This document shows positions 1 through 7,635 of a stretch of 64,000 bases of DNA, one piece after another (the first letter of the stretch is position 1; each line of letters opens with the position of its first letter). The DNA is from Bacillota bacterium (lineage in GTDB: Bacteria; Bacillota; Clostridia; Christensenellales; SZUA-584), in contig JAEWBO010000032.1 of the NCBI GenBank assembly GCA_023391105.1, positions 76,099 to 140,098 on the forward strand, written 5' to 3'. The notes beneath the pieces are model-generated. The model was not told where the DNA came from and searched no databases. It was given only the letters and a program-made list of their open reading frames with translations. Made by a program: the position numbers and the translations under genes.

Positions 1-119
1 ACGCAGACGAGATCATCGTGATCGATGAGGAAGGTGTGGCGGAGCGCGGCACGCACGCGCAGCTTCTGGCTATCGGCGGTGAATACGCAAGGCTTTATAA
101 CAGCCAGTTCAAGGAATAA
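1..119 (+). CDS. ABC exporter, C-terminal end only (partial)
   Basis: Open reading frame entering from the left edge and ending in TAA. The 38 visible residues match the last segment of an ABC exporter nucleotide-binding domain just after the H-loop: ADEIIVIDEEGVAERGTHAQ followed by a short amphipathic tail. This is the usual end of MsbA/LmrA-type half-transporters with fused membrane and ATPase domains. Family membership is fairly safe, but substrate and full architecture lie outside the window. Confidence 0.8.
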   Translation, partial: ADEIIVIDEEGVAERGTHAQLLAIGGEYARLYNSQFKE

Positions 120-125
120 ACAAGC

Positions 126-141
126 CTCCTTTTCAAAGGAG
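126..141. terminator. Small hairpin between convergent genes
   Basis: CTCCTTT and AAAGGAG form a perfect 7-bp inverted repeat with a 2-nt spacer. It lies between the end of the exporter gene and the end of the opposite-strand hydrolase. There is no clear T-tract, so terminator function is only a guess from position. Confidence 0.3.
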
Positions 142-161
142 CCTTCGCGGCCACACCGTGC

Positions 162-707
162 CTATTTCAAGAGGTATTCCTGTGTACTCATGACGCTGGC
201 AAACATACCATTGAGCGCCGCCATAAACGTGCTGTGAACGGTTTCGGCAGGGATAATGGTATCGCGGTACTTTAAATCCTTCGTTGCGCAGGCATCATCC
301 AAAAGCGTGACTTTAAGAGCGTGATCCTTGCAGGCTCTGACGGTGGTATCAATGCACATATGGGTCATCATGCCGCACACCACGAGCTCGGTGATCGCAT
401 TGTCGCGAATGACTTCCAGCAGATTGGTGTTGTAAAAGCCGCTCGGCGTATGCTTGATGACGAGCGGCTCGTTGTTAAGAGGCGCGAGCCGTTCGTGAAG
501 CTTCACGCCCTGCGTATCGGGTAAAAAGAACGTCGCACCTTCGTTTATGCTCACGTGCTGAACGTGAATGACGGGAGCGCTGCTCTGACGGAATTTCTTC
601 AATACCCTTTCGGCATTTTCCAGCGCTTCTAAAGGCTTGTGAAGCTCTGCTTTTCCGCCTTCAAAATAGTCGTTCTGAATATCAATGAGTAACAACGCTT
701 CTTTCAT
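162..707 (-). CDS. Isochorismatase-family cysteine hydrolase
   Basis: A 181-residue protein of the usual length for stand-alone isochorismatase-like hydrolases. These enzymes cleave amides or vinyl ethers (nicotinamidase, ureidoacrylate or N-carbamoyl substrates). The expected triad is visible: Asp9 in LIDIQNDY, Lys85 in VIKHTPSGF, and Cys118 in CGMMTHMC, with the characteristic cis-peptide stretch before the cysteine. The start has an AAGGAG site 6 nt upstream. It appears monocistronic with its own promoter. The substrate cannot be told from sequence. Cytoplasmic; no signal peptide. Confidence 0.85.
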   Translation of the reverse strand: MKEALLLIDIQNDYFEGGKAELHKPLEALENAERVLKKFRQSSAPVIHVQHVSINEGATFFLPDTQGVKLHERLAPLNNEPLVIKHTPSGFYNTNLLEVIRDNAITELVVCGMMTHMCIDTTVRACKDHALKVTLLDDACATKDLKYRDTIIPAETVHSTFMAALNGMFASVMSTQEYLLK

Positions 708-743
708 TTTGGCTCCTTAATAAAAAATATCAAATCTTGACTC

Positions 744-773
744 ATTATACCATGCGTGTTTAGCGCTTGTCGA
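744..773 (-). promoter_or_regulatory. Putative sigma-A promoter for the hydrolase gene
   Basis: Read on the minus strand: TCGACA, 18 nt, TATAAT, about 40 nt upstream of the start codon. The -10 is perfect and the -35 has five of six consensus positions. Confidence 0.5.
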
Positions 774-882
774 TTTCTATGCGCCATACGGAAACGCAGG
801 GGAGACCTATGATCCCCGCCATTCATCTCTCTGCCTTGTATTCTGCCTGGCTTTAATGTTCGGTCTGTTCCGAAACTCCGTA

Positions 883-1458
883 TTATAGAATACCGTTTAA
901 TAATAATCTCATTGACTTTTTTAAGTGATCCGAAAGTCCCTTGGTTTGCACATGCTTATTGCACCAATTAATAATGCCCATAAAAAGCACACTGTTGATC
1001 ATCTCCACCTTGGTGTCAAAATCCTGAGAAATAACTGTGTTATTATCCGATGAATGGTTCACAATATCTTCGTAAATCTTGATAAAATCGAACTGGCCGG
1101 ATCGATTTACCTCCCCCTGAGATTTCAATAGTTCAGACAGGAACGTTCGGAACAAGCCTTGTGATGCGTCTATGGCTTCGACGGTTAAGTCTACAAAGGC
1201 CTCTAGGTTTTGCTCAAGTGTTTTTTCTGTTTTCATCGCTTTGCCGATATTAAGACCAGAAAACATATTTTGCGCCCAGACAAAAAGCACTTCCTGCTTT
1301 GACAGATAGAAATTATAAAATGTTCCTTTGGCCACTCCGACAGATTTGGTAATCTCTAAGATGGATGCGTTTTCATAGCCTTTGCTTTGAAAAGCTGCGA
1401 TTGAAGCTTCATATATCTTTTCTCTGACCTTTTCGCGGTGCTCGTCAAATAGTGACAT
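883..1458 (-). CDS. TetR/AcrR-family transcriptional regulator
   Basis: 191 residues with an N-terminal TetR helix-turn-helix (about residues 12-58; core ASILEITKSVGVAKGTFYNF) and a variable ligand-binding C-terminal part. It is preceded by GGAGG and lies 10 bp downstream of the FMN-reductase gene, so the two are probably one transcript. The tandem inverted repeats at the operon promoter are the likely binding site, which implies autoregulation in response to an unknown ligand, plausibly the reductase substrate. Confidence 0.85.
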   Translation of the reverse strand: MSLFDEHREKVREKIYEASIAAFQSKGYENASILEITKSVGVAKGTFYNFYLSKQEVLFVWAQNMFSGLNIGKAMKTEKTLEQNLEAFVDLTVEAIDASQGLFRTFLSELLKSQGEVNRSGQFDFIKIYEDIVNHSSDNNTVISQDFDTKVEMINSVLFMGIINWCNKHVQTKGLSDHLKKSMRLLLNGIL

Positions 1459-1468
1459 GGTAACCTCC

Positions 1469-2167
1469 TTATACGATATATCCTTGTTCTTTCAAATCAA
1501 TATAAACCGCCTTCATCGTCTTGTCCTTATGGTCAATCACATTCTGTAAAAAAACGCGCCTAAGAATGAGCTTGTTAAGTATTCTCTTAGCTATGTTCTG
1601 GAATGGGTACCCGTTCTTACGGATGATATCGTCTGCCAATTTATGTCCAAGTAAAAATGAGCGCCTCATTGCTTTTTGATCCGTGCAAGTTGTGCTGTGG
1701 CCAACGCTAACGGCCAAAATGCCCGACATGTAGCCACGCTTGAAAACGCCATTGGTCACCAATCCTGCCAGTTCCTTGGCAACTCTTTTTGCTCCCATCG
1801 CGCCCGCTGATGATATGGATACCACATACTTTCCGCCAAGCGAGGACGTATATGCGTTGTACATGCCAATCCGGTCTAAAAACGCTTTCATACATGCCGT
1901 GGGAGCAAGTCCGTAACTGGGGGAGCTAATGATGATGCCATCAGCAGCGAGCAATTTATCTCGGAGCAGCTGGAAGTCATCCTGTTTGGGACATTTGCCT
2001 TCAGACATGCATACAAAGCATCCTTTGCAATAATCAATCCGAAACGCAGGAAGATAAATTTCTTCTACCTCCGCATGGCCCTCAGCTGCGCCTTTTAAGG
2101 CTTGCCGAACGAGGACGGCGGTATTTCCATTGGGACGCGGGCTGCTGATGATACCGATGATCTTCAT
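1469..2167 (-). CDS. NADPH-dependent FMN reductase / flavodoxin-fold oxidoreductase
   Basis: About 232 residues. It opens with the flavodoxin-fold phosphate loop IGIISSPRPNGNTAVL and then carries a Cys cluster (YCKGCFVCMSEGKCP) typical of iron-sulfur flavoproteins or multimeric flavodoxins. SSPSYGLAPTACMKAFLDRI is the usual second FMN-contacting segment. The ATG at 2167 is preferred over an upstream in-frame start because GGAGG lies 9 nt before it. First gene of an operon with the TetR regulator. The role is likely reduction of quinones, nitro compounds or other electrophiles; the substrate is unknown. Confidence 0.8.
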   Translation of the reverse strand: MKIIGIISSPRPNGNTAVLVRQALKGAAEGHAEVEEIYLPAFRIDYCKGCFVCMSEGKCPKQDDFQLLRDKLLAADGIIISSPSYGLAPTACMKAFLDRIGMYNAYTSSLGGKYVVSISSAGAMGAKRVAKELAGLVTNGVFKRGYMSGILAVSVGHSTTCTDQKAMRRSFLLGHKLADDIIRKNGYPFQNIAKRILNKLILRRVFLQNVIDHKDKTMKAVYIDLKEQGYIV

Positions 2168-2192
2168 ATATTTGTTCCTCCGTACAATCAAT

Positions 2193-2252
2193 ATGACCAA
2201 GGTAATGCCATGACCACGGTCATAGCATAACCCGAAGCTTGCTTTTTGTCAA
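2193..2252 (-). promoter_or_regulatory. Promoter with TetR-type operators
   Basis: On the minus strand there is TTGACA, 17 nt, TATGCT (2252 down to 2224). It is followed immediately by two 14-bp sites. 2210-2223 is a perfect palindrome (ATGACC-AC-GGTCAT). 2193-2206 is a degenerate copy (ATGACC-AA-GGTAAT) 17 bp away. The predicted transcription start falls in the first site. The location is classic for repression by the downstream TetR protein. Confidence 0.7.
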
Positions 2253-2294
2253 AATATTAATCAGAAGGTTTGGAGTTTTGTCGTAGAGACAGGT

Positions 2295-3650
2295 TCACAC
2301 AAATTGTATATTCCGCGCCATCTCCCGAATACCTGCACTTTTTGGCACATCAAGACGATCAAGGTGCGCCTTTAAGGCCAAACGCCAAGTGAACTCGGCG
2401 CTGTTTGTGTGGAACGCATCGGGCGGGTACTGGCGGCTTAGGTGCAGCAGCATTGCGAGCGCGTCGTCGCCCAACGTCTGAAGTACAGCGGCCATGTCGC
2501 CCTGAGTCAAACAGTGCGCTTCAAACAGATCCACCAGGTCGGCGATGGACTTAACATTCATTCGGACAAGCTCAATACGGTCAAAGGCGTGTCGGCAGTC
2601 GGCAATCTCGCTGACAAGAGCCTGAAACGTCTTGTCGTCCATGCGCGGCGCGTCGTGAAAGAAGGTGGGGACAGGAGCCGCCTTGATCGTGAGAAACACA
2701 CGGGAGAGCGTTCCTGTTTCCAACGCGTTTCGGATACTTGGCACAAGCAAAGCGGATGCGTCGGACATATAACGCATTAACGCGGTGTCGAGTATGCCGA
2801 GGCTCTTGCATAGCCCATTGGCGGTATCGCGCAGCAGACGGCGCATGGGTGCGGCGGCAAGGCTGCTTATGCGCTTGCGCAATACGGTTCGGTCTTCGCG
2901 CGTGAGTGTAAGCGTATCGGGTTGGTGTTCGCAGAGAAGGGCGCCAAGTGCGTTCGTGAGCACAAGCGAAAACACATTGACAGGCGCTTCTATCGCGCCG
3001 CCAGAACGAATTAGTCCGTCGATCTCGTTCACAGGCCACCGGCGAATCAGGCTGTCTTCCAATGTAAGACGTTTTAAATATCGCGTGATAAATTCGATGC
3101 CCACAGCGTCTTCCAGCGGCAGCGCTAAGGGATAATCGATGAGCCCGGGTGAATCGTGCGCGGCGTCGTATACGTGGTATGCGGCGAAGAACTCAGCAAG
3201 CCCCGTATGAATCGTGCTCTGCCATGTATGGCTGCTTAATGGTACGCTGTTTTTCTGAAGCGCGGCGTACTGCGCTTTGGCATCAGCCAGCAGCTCGCGC
3301 AGCTGTGCCTGCCCGCGGTCGAACAACGATCTGAGCGGCATTTCTCGCAGCTCAGCCAGCGCCGCGTCTGTGCTTGGCAGACGTTTGAGCGTGTGCCCAA
3401 TGCTGTACATGGCGCATTCCATGAGGCTCTGCGCGGTCTCAACGCGTACGGATGTGCTCGCGCCTGCGGTGTAACGCGTCGCGAGAAACGCCATGATCTG
3501 CATCATCTGTACGCGTAACGATCGCTGCTCCTCGAGGCTGAGCAGACCCCGGCTGGCGGCTTCGCTGAGCAGCGACGCAAAATAGTGCGTGTTGCTGAGA
3601 CGCTCTTTGGGTATGGTGCCTTGTGTCTGCAGCTTACTCAACGTATTCAT
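2295..3650 (-). CDS. DUF6179-like protein of unknown function
   Basis: About 451 residues, alpha-helical, no signal peptide and no convincing membrane segment. From memory it resembles the DUF6179 family of Clostridia, which tends to sit next to DUF6323 proteins; this needs checking. The ATG at 3650 follows GGGGAGG closely and overlaps the upstream gene by 17 bp, implying translational coupling. A GTG at 3671 is an alternative start. No catalytic motif is recognisable. Function is unknown; the coupling suggests a two-protein complex with the upstream product. Confidence 0.6.
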   Translation of the reverse strand: MNTLSKLQTQGTIPKERLSNTHYFASLLSEAASRGLLSLEEQRSLRVQMMQIMAFLATRYTAGASTSVRVETAQSLMECAMYSIGHTLKRLPSTDAALAELREMPLRSLFDRGQAQLRELLADAKAQYAALQKNSVPLSSHTWQSTIHTGLAEFFAAYHVYDAAHDSPGLIDYPLALPLEDAVGIEFITRYLKRLTLEDSLIRRWPVNEIDGLIRSGGAIEAPVNVFSLVLTNALGALLCEHQPDTLTLTREDRTVLRKRISSLAAAPMRRLLRDTANGLCKSLGILDTALMRYMSDASALLVPSIRNALETGTLSRVFLTIKAAPVPTFFHDAPRMDDKTFQALVSEIADCRHAFDRIELVRMNVKSIADLVDLFEAHCLTQGDMAAVLQTLGDDALAMLLHLSRQYPPDAFHTNSAEFTWRLALKAHLDRLDVPKSAGIREMARNIQFV

Positions 3651-4098
3651 CGTCCTCCCCGATGCTTTCACCGAAGCGGATGCGCCTTGATATGGCGGAG
3701 AGAATATCCTCGCGAAGCAGATCAGCAGAGCCGTGGCAGGACGTATCGAAGTGCCGCCGCATCAGTGCAATGAGCTCATCGTCGTCTATCGTGTCAAGTG
3801 TCTCTGTTTTGTATTCGTAAAACGTCTCAACCAGCAAATGCAGCGTATCCAAGCAAGTATCGTCCGCGAGATACGGTGAGTCCGCAAAAGCGGTGATAAT
3901 GGCGCTAAGCGCGCCGCCTGTAAACTCGATGCGCCCCGAGTCTTTGAGCGCCTGCGTGCGCACCTGGACAAGTGATTTCGCGTCCGCTTCCGTGAGCCTG
4001 ATGCCGTATCGGGCGGTGATTGCGTTGCAGGCCAGAATATCGGCCACAGCTGTTTCTTCAATGACTTTAGCGGATAGTATCAGATGATTTTCGTCCAT
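3634..4098 (-). CDS. DUF6323-like small protein
   Basis: 154 residues, acidic and helical, ending in IGEDDEYVE. The ATG at 4098 is chosen because AAGGAGG lies 5 nt upstream; the longer open frame to 4137 has no such site. Its frame overlaps the start of the next gene, so the two are co-translated. Resemblance to DUF6323, a family seen beside DUF6179, is from memory. No enzymatic motif seen. Confidence 0.6.
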   Translation of the reverse strand: MDENHLILSAKVIEETAVADILACNAITARYGIRLTEADAKSLVQVRTQALKDSGRIEFTGGALSAIITAFADSPYLADDTCLDTLHLLVETFYEYKTETLDTIDDDELIALMRRHFDTSCHGSADLLREDILSAISRRIRFGESIGEDDEYVE

Positions 4099-4130
4099 AT
4101 ATACCTCCTTAAAAAAGTTGTGACAGGGTA

Positions 4131-4159
4131 TTGACAAACACCAAGTTTTGTGCTACAAT
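4131..4159 (+). promoter_or_regulatory. Strong sigma-A promoter reading toward the secreted protein
   Basis: Consensus TTGACA, exactly 17 nt, TACAAT. It faces right and lies just upstream of the minus-strand DUF6323-like gene. Transcription from here would give a roughly 400-nt untranslated leader before the secreted-protein gene, or a separate short RNA. Confidence 0.7.
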
Positions 4160-4569
4160 TAATGTGTAATATGTAATAAATTAACTGTTAGCCATAAATT
4201 ATAATATAACATTTTCCGCAATAGCGGTCAATGTTTTTTTGTTATTATCCATTAATTTTTTGAAGTAAAGTTCTATCTTGACGGCAGCGGGTATATTGAC
4301 TCAATTTTCATAGGAAGCACTGATTAATTCGGCGAGCTGCCTTGACACCCCGGTGTGAAGTTCTGCGGCGAATGCGGCGCAAGATTATAACAAAAATTGA
4401 GCAGATAAAAAATACATAAGAGACTAAAAAAGCAAAACACCAAGATTTATACGAAATATTTGCTTTTATTTGATAAAAAAATCTATTTTTTTATCTTTTT
4501 TTTAAATAATGATAGCACTTTTGCCTTTCTGGAACGTCTAACTAGAAAGGGTAAAAGGAGGTTTCACCA
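4160..4569 (+). other. Long AT-rich leader/intergenic region with hairpins
   Basis: No gene found. CCGC-AATA-GCGG followed 6 nt later by seven T (near 4215-4240) could end a short RNA started at the 4131 promoter. Directly before the ribosome-binding site, CCTTTCT (4524-4530) and AGAAAGG (4544-4550) form a perfect 7-bp stem, of the kind that protects mRNAs of abundant secreted proteins. The remainder is AT-rich with no recognisable structure. Confidence 0.4.
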
Positions 4570-5247
4570 ATGAAAAGAAAAATTGTCTCAATTGTACTGT
4601 CAGTCATGCTTGTTATGGCATTTGGAAGCGTGGCCTATGCGGCCGACGTGCCAGACAGCGCCGCTCCGGCCGATGTCTTGTCAGCCGGCTCCAAGGTGTA
4701 TGAGGTCGTCGAGACGGATCCGGGTCAGCTGGCCCGCATTGCTGAAAAAGAGGGCTTAGTGGCTCCTGAGGGGCAAGAGCTGGTCAGCGTGAAGACAACG
4801 TATGTGACTCTGCCGGATAATGTGTTGCTTTCGGATGGTTTTGCCAAGCAAAGCGCAGCGCCAATGGCGGCTGCCGCCAGCGTGTCTATCACAAATGTGA
4901 AATCCGCAGGAAGCAAATACTATTCGAACGATTATGACTCCTTCTGGTATTATGGGCCGTACAATCTTTCGGCAACGTTTGGACAGACGCGCAATGCCGG
5001 CTATTCGTCAACCTACTCGGTGGGCAGCAGCGCGGTTTCCTCTGCCGTCGGCTTCTCGGTCACGTCGTCGTATTACCAATCGGGATCAAAATCAGCAACT
5101 GTACCGTCAGGCCAGTCTTTGAATCTGCGTGTACATATGAATTATCAAGTGAAAACGTTTGATGTGTACAGCTCGGGAACCAAAGTCGGAACGGGTTCCG
5201 CTTGGAAGCCTTCCGGCCTCCTTTTCAAGGAATACTGGTACGCATAA
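4570..5247 (+). CDS. Secreted protein of unknown function
   Basis: 225 residues. A clear Sec signal peptide (positively charged start, hydrophobic core, cleavage after AYA near residue 24) is followed by a region of about 80 residues that could be a propeptide. Then comes a Ser/Tyr/Gly-rich, Cys-free beta-type domain (about 108-225, e.g. SSAVGFSVTSSYYQSGSKSA). AAAAGGAGG gives an excellent start. Alone between a strong promoter and a strong terminator, it is likely well expressed. I do not recognise the family; a secreted bacteriocin-like, adhesin or matrix protein is possible, but no motif decides. Confidence 0.75.
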   Translation: MKRKIVSIVLSVMLVMAFGSVAYAADVPDSAAPADVLSAGSKVYEVVETDPGQLARIAEKEGLVAPEGQELVSVKTTYVTLPDNVLLSDGFAKQSAAPMAAAASVSITNVKSAGSKYYSNDYDSFWYYGPYNLSATFGQTRNAGYSSTYSVGSSAVSSAVGFSVTSSYYQSGSKSATVPSGQSLNLRVHMNYQVKTFDVYSSGTKVGTGSAWKPSGLLFKEYWYA

Positions 5248-5276
5248 GAACAATCCAATGTAAACACAAAAGAACA

Positions 5277-5312
5277 GAGGCATATGCTGGATCGGCATAT
5301 GCCTCGTTTTTT
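5277..5312 (+). terminator. Strong rho-independent terminator
   Basis: Perfect 11-bp stem (GAGGCATATGC / GCATATGCCTC), 7-nt loop, followed by GTTTTTT. Ends the secreted-protein transcript. Confidence 0.9.
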
Positions 5313-5366
5313 CGCCGTTTGCACAGTCATCACATTTGTTCTTTGACATCCAGCGCACTGCTAGTG

Positions 5367-5750
5367 CATCACCGAGTGTGTCGAGGGATCCCATTGATAT
5401 CGGTCATCCCGAGCATGTCGAGGGATCCCATGATTATTTGCGTCATCGCGAGCATGTCGAGGGATCCCATTGATTTCGGTCATCGCCAGCATGTCGAGGG
5501 ATCCCATGATTGTTCGCGTCATCCCGAGCGTGTCGAGGGATCCCATTGTTTTCGGTCATCCCGAGCATGTCGAGGGATCCCATGATTATTTGCGTCATCG
5601 CGAGCATATCGAGGGATCCCATGATTGTTCGCGTCATCCCGAGCGTGTCGAGGGATCCCATTGATTTTGGTCATTTCGAGCATGTCGAGGGATCCCATGA
5701 TAAGTGAACAAATGAGCCGTGGGATTCCTCGCCTACGGGCTCGTAATGAC
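5367..5750. repeat. Tandem array of nine 37/39-bp units
   Basis: Nine head-to-tail copies of a unit with core CGAGCATGTCGAGGGATCCC. Unit starts fall at about 5367, 5404, 5443, 5480, 5519, 5556, 5595, 5634 and 5671. Most spacings alternate between 37 and 39 bp because two linker types, TGATTTCGG and TGATTATTTGCG/TGATTGTTCGCG, largely alternate. The last unit runs into an inverted tail (5719-5750, ending CTCGTAATGAC). The unit is the left end of the dispersed repeat seen intact at 36611-36708. Frames open across it are shadows; it lies between convergent genes. Confidence 0.9.
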
Positions 5751-5782
5751 AATTAAGTAGTGTCTGGACGGGAATCCCATCG

Positions 5783-6952
5783 TCATTCGTGCCGCAGCGC
5801 CTCAACCGGGTCCAGCTTGGAAGCCTTGTAAGCGGGCATAAGGCCGAATATGATGCCCACAGTGGCGGAGAAAAGCACGCTTAATGTGGCAGCTGAAGCA
5901 GATACCGAAGCTTCGATGCCAAGAACGCTGCTCGCCGCCTTGGTTAAAGCGACTCCCGCAATGAGTCCGAGTAAACCGCCAAGCATTGCGTAAAATAGCG
6001 CTTCCGCAAGAAACTGCCCGAGTATATGATGCTCACCCGCGCCCAACGCTTTGCGTATGCCAATTTCGCGCGTTCGTTCTTTGATAGTGACAAGCATGAT
6101 GTTCATAATGCCTATGCCGCCCACCACAAGTGCAATCGCGGCCACGGCGCTGACAACGGTTTTGAAAATATCCAGTATATTCTGAGCGTTTTGCAATTCC
6201 TTCGTCAGGTTGATAATCTTTATCGTGCCGTCACCATATTTATTAAGCAGTCTTTTCACACAATTGTCGATCACACCGTCCAGCGTGTCCGTGTTTTGAA
6301 CAGATACGGATATTTCGTCCATATAATTGTTGGAAAACATGGCGTTGAATGTTGTGACGGGTATATAGCACTTGCCCGAAAAGAAAGAGGAATAGATGGA
6401 CTGATCCTCTTTTTCAACGCCGATAACCGTAAACTTTTGACCATTGATGCTCACCTTTTTTTCAACCGCATCTTTGTCGTCAAACAATTCTTCCTTGGCT
6501 TCCTGACTCAAAACCACCACCTGACGCGCGTATGCCACATCTTTTTCAGAGATGGCGCGTCCTTCCTGGAAGGTCATTTGCTCCATTGTGAATAGAGAAG
6601 GTGTCGTCCCCACCACATCCGATGCAATATTTGTTCTGTCTGTGGATAAAATGCTTTTCTCATAGGCGCTGGGCGCAACCTGGCTGACACCGTTCACCTC
6701 GCTGAGCATCGTGGCGTCGGTCATCGTCAGAAGGTCGTTGGGGCCGCGCACATCGTTCGGGAAGAACCAGACTCTGTTTATGCCGAATTTCTGCAGCTCC
6801 GCGTTGATCATGTCCTGACCGCCGCCGCCCACAGAAATCACGGTAATCATAGAGGCGATGCCGATCATGATGCCAAGCACGGTGAGCACCGTTCTTAATC
6901 TGTTTTTTTTGATCTGATGGGCGGCAATGCTGATGTAATCGCTGATTCTCAT
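5783..6952 (-). CDS. MacB/FtsX-type ABC permease
   Basis: 389 residues with the MacB/FtsX layout. TM1 is near residues 20-45 (LRTVLTVLGIMIGIAS). A large extracytoplasmic MacB_PCD-type domain spans about 45-265. Three TMs at the C-terminus include the conserved TREIGIRKALGA loop that contacts the ATPase. The ATG at 6952 overlaps the ATPase stop (ATGA), so translation is coupled. With the adaptor and ATPase it forms a YknXYZ-like tripartite exporter of a monoderm, for peptide, antibiotic or other cargo. Confidence 0.85.
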   Translation of the reverse strand: MRISDYISIAAHQIKKNRLRTVLTVLGIMIGIASMITVISVGGGGQDMINAELQKFGINRVWFFPNDVRGPNDLLTMTDATMLSEVNGVSQVAPSAYEKSILSTDRTNIASDVVGTTPSLFTMEQMTFQEGRAISEKDVAYARQVVVLSQEAKEELFDDKDAVEKKVSINGQKFTVIGVEKEDQSIYSSFFSGKCYIPVTTFNAMFSNNYMDEISVSVQNTDTLDGVIDNCVKRLLNKYGDGTIKIINLTKELQNAQNILDIFKTVVSAVAAIALVVGGIGIMNIMLVTIKERTREIGIRKALGAGEHHILGQFLAEALFYAMLGGLLGLIAGVALTKAASSVLGIEASVSASAATLSVLFSATVGIIFGLMPAYKASKLDPVEALRHE

Positions 6953-7635
6953 GAACACTCCGCCTCATTTACAATTCGTCCGTCCTTAAGCACGATAAGC
7001 TCTTTGGCACATTCCGCCACACCGCGTTCATGCGTGATCAGCACGATGGTGGCGCCTTGCTTGTTGAGACTGTACAGCAAATGCATGATATCGTCTCCCG
7101 TCCGGCTGTCGAGGTTTCCGGTGGGTTCATCGGCAAGAATAAGGCTGGGAGAATTAACGAGTGCGCGCGCGATGGCCACACGCTGACGCTGGCCGCCCGA
7201 AAGCTCGCTCGGAAGATGGTGGGCGCGGCTGGAGAGCCCCGTGAGCTCCAAAAGCTCTGCGGATTTTTTATGCCGCTCCTTGGGTGGGGTACCCGAATAC
7301 ACCATGGGCAGCTCGATATTTTGCCGCGCTGTTAGGGAGGGCAGCAGATAGAACGACTGAAAGATAAAGCCGATACGTCTGTTGCGAAGATAGACCTTGC
7401 TTTGCGTGTTTAGGCGTTTGATGTTTGTGCCTGCGAATATGTAATCGCCCGTTGTCTGGGTGTCGATACATCCTAAAATATTCATGAGAGTGGTTTTCCC
7501 GGAACCCGACGGTCCCATCACGGCAAGAAAACCGCCCTGATGTATTTTCAGAGATAAACCCTGCAGCGCGTGCACACGCGCCTCTCCGCGCCCGTAGATT
7601 TTAAAAAGGTTATTCACCTCTATCATAGTTGACAT
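6949..7635 (-). CDS. MacB/LolD-type ABC ATPase
   Basis: 228 residues. Walker A GPSGSGKTT, Q-loop IFQSFYLLPSLTA, signature LSGGQRQRVAIARAL and Walker B LILADEPTGNLDS are complete. The family pairs with FtsX-like permeases. The ATG at 7635 follows GAGGAGGG by 5 nt and overlaps the end of the adaptor gene by 26 bp. Energises the efflux complex at the cytoplasmic face. Confidence 0.9.
   Translation of the reverse strand: MSTMIEVNNLFKIYGRGEARVHALQGLSLKIHQGGFLAVMGPSGSGKTTLMNILGCIDTQTTGDYIFAGTNIKRLNTQSKVYLRNRRIGFIFQSFYLLPSLTARQNIELPMVYSGTPPKERHKKSAELLELTGLSSRAHHLPSELSGGQRQRVAIARALVNSPSLILADEPTGNLDSRTGDDIMHLLYSLNKQGATIVLITHERGVAECAKELIVLKDGRIVNEAECS

Noticed and set aside
801..825. GGGGA...TCCCC hairpin downstream of the TetR gene
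   Set aside because: Short, with no T-tract on either strand; not enough to call a terminator.
5367..5750. Looks like a CRISPR array (regular 29-bp repeats)
   Set aside because: The sequences between repeats are only 8-10 bp, alternate between two types and are not unique; no cas genes are nearby. It is a tandem repeat derived from a dispersed element.
5202..5752. Several open frames encoding repetitive peptides such as VIASMSRDPMI
   Set aside because: They exist only because the tandem unit length keeps frames open; no ribosome-binding sites, and all six frames show them.
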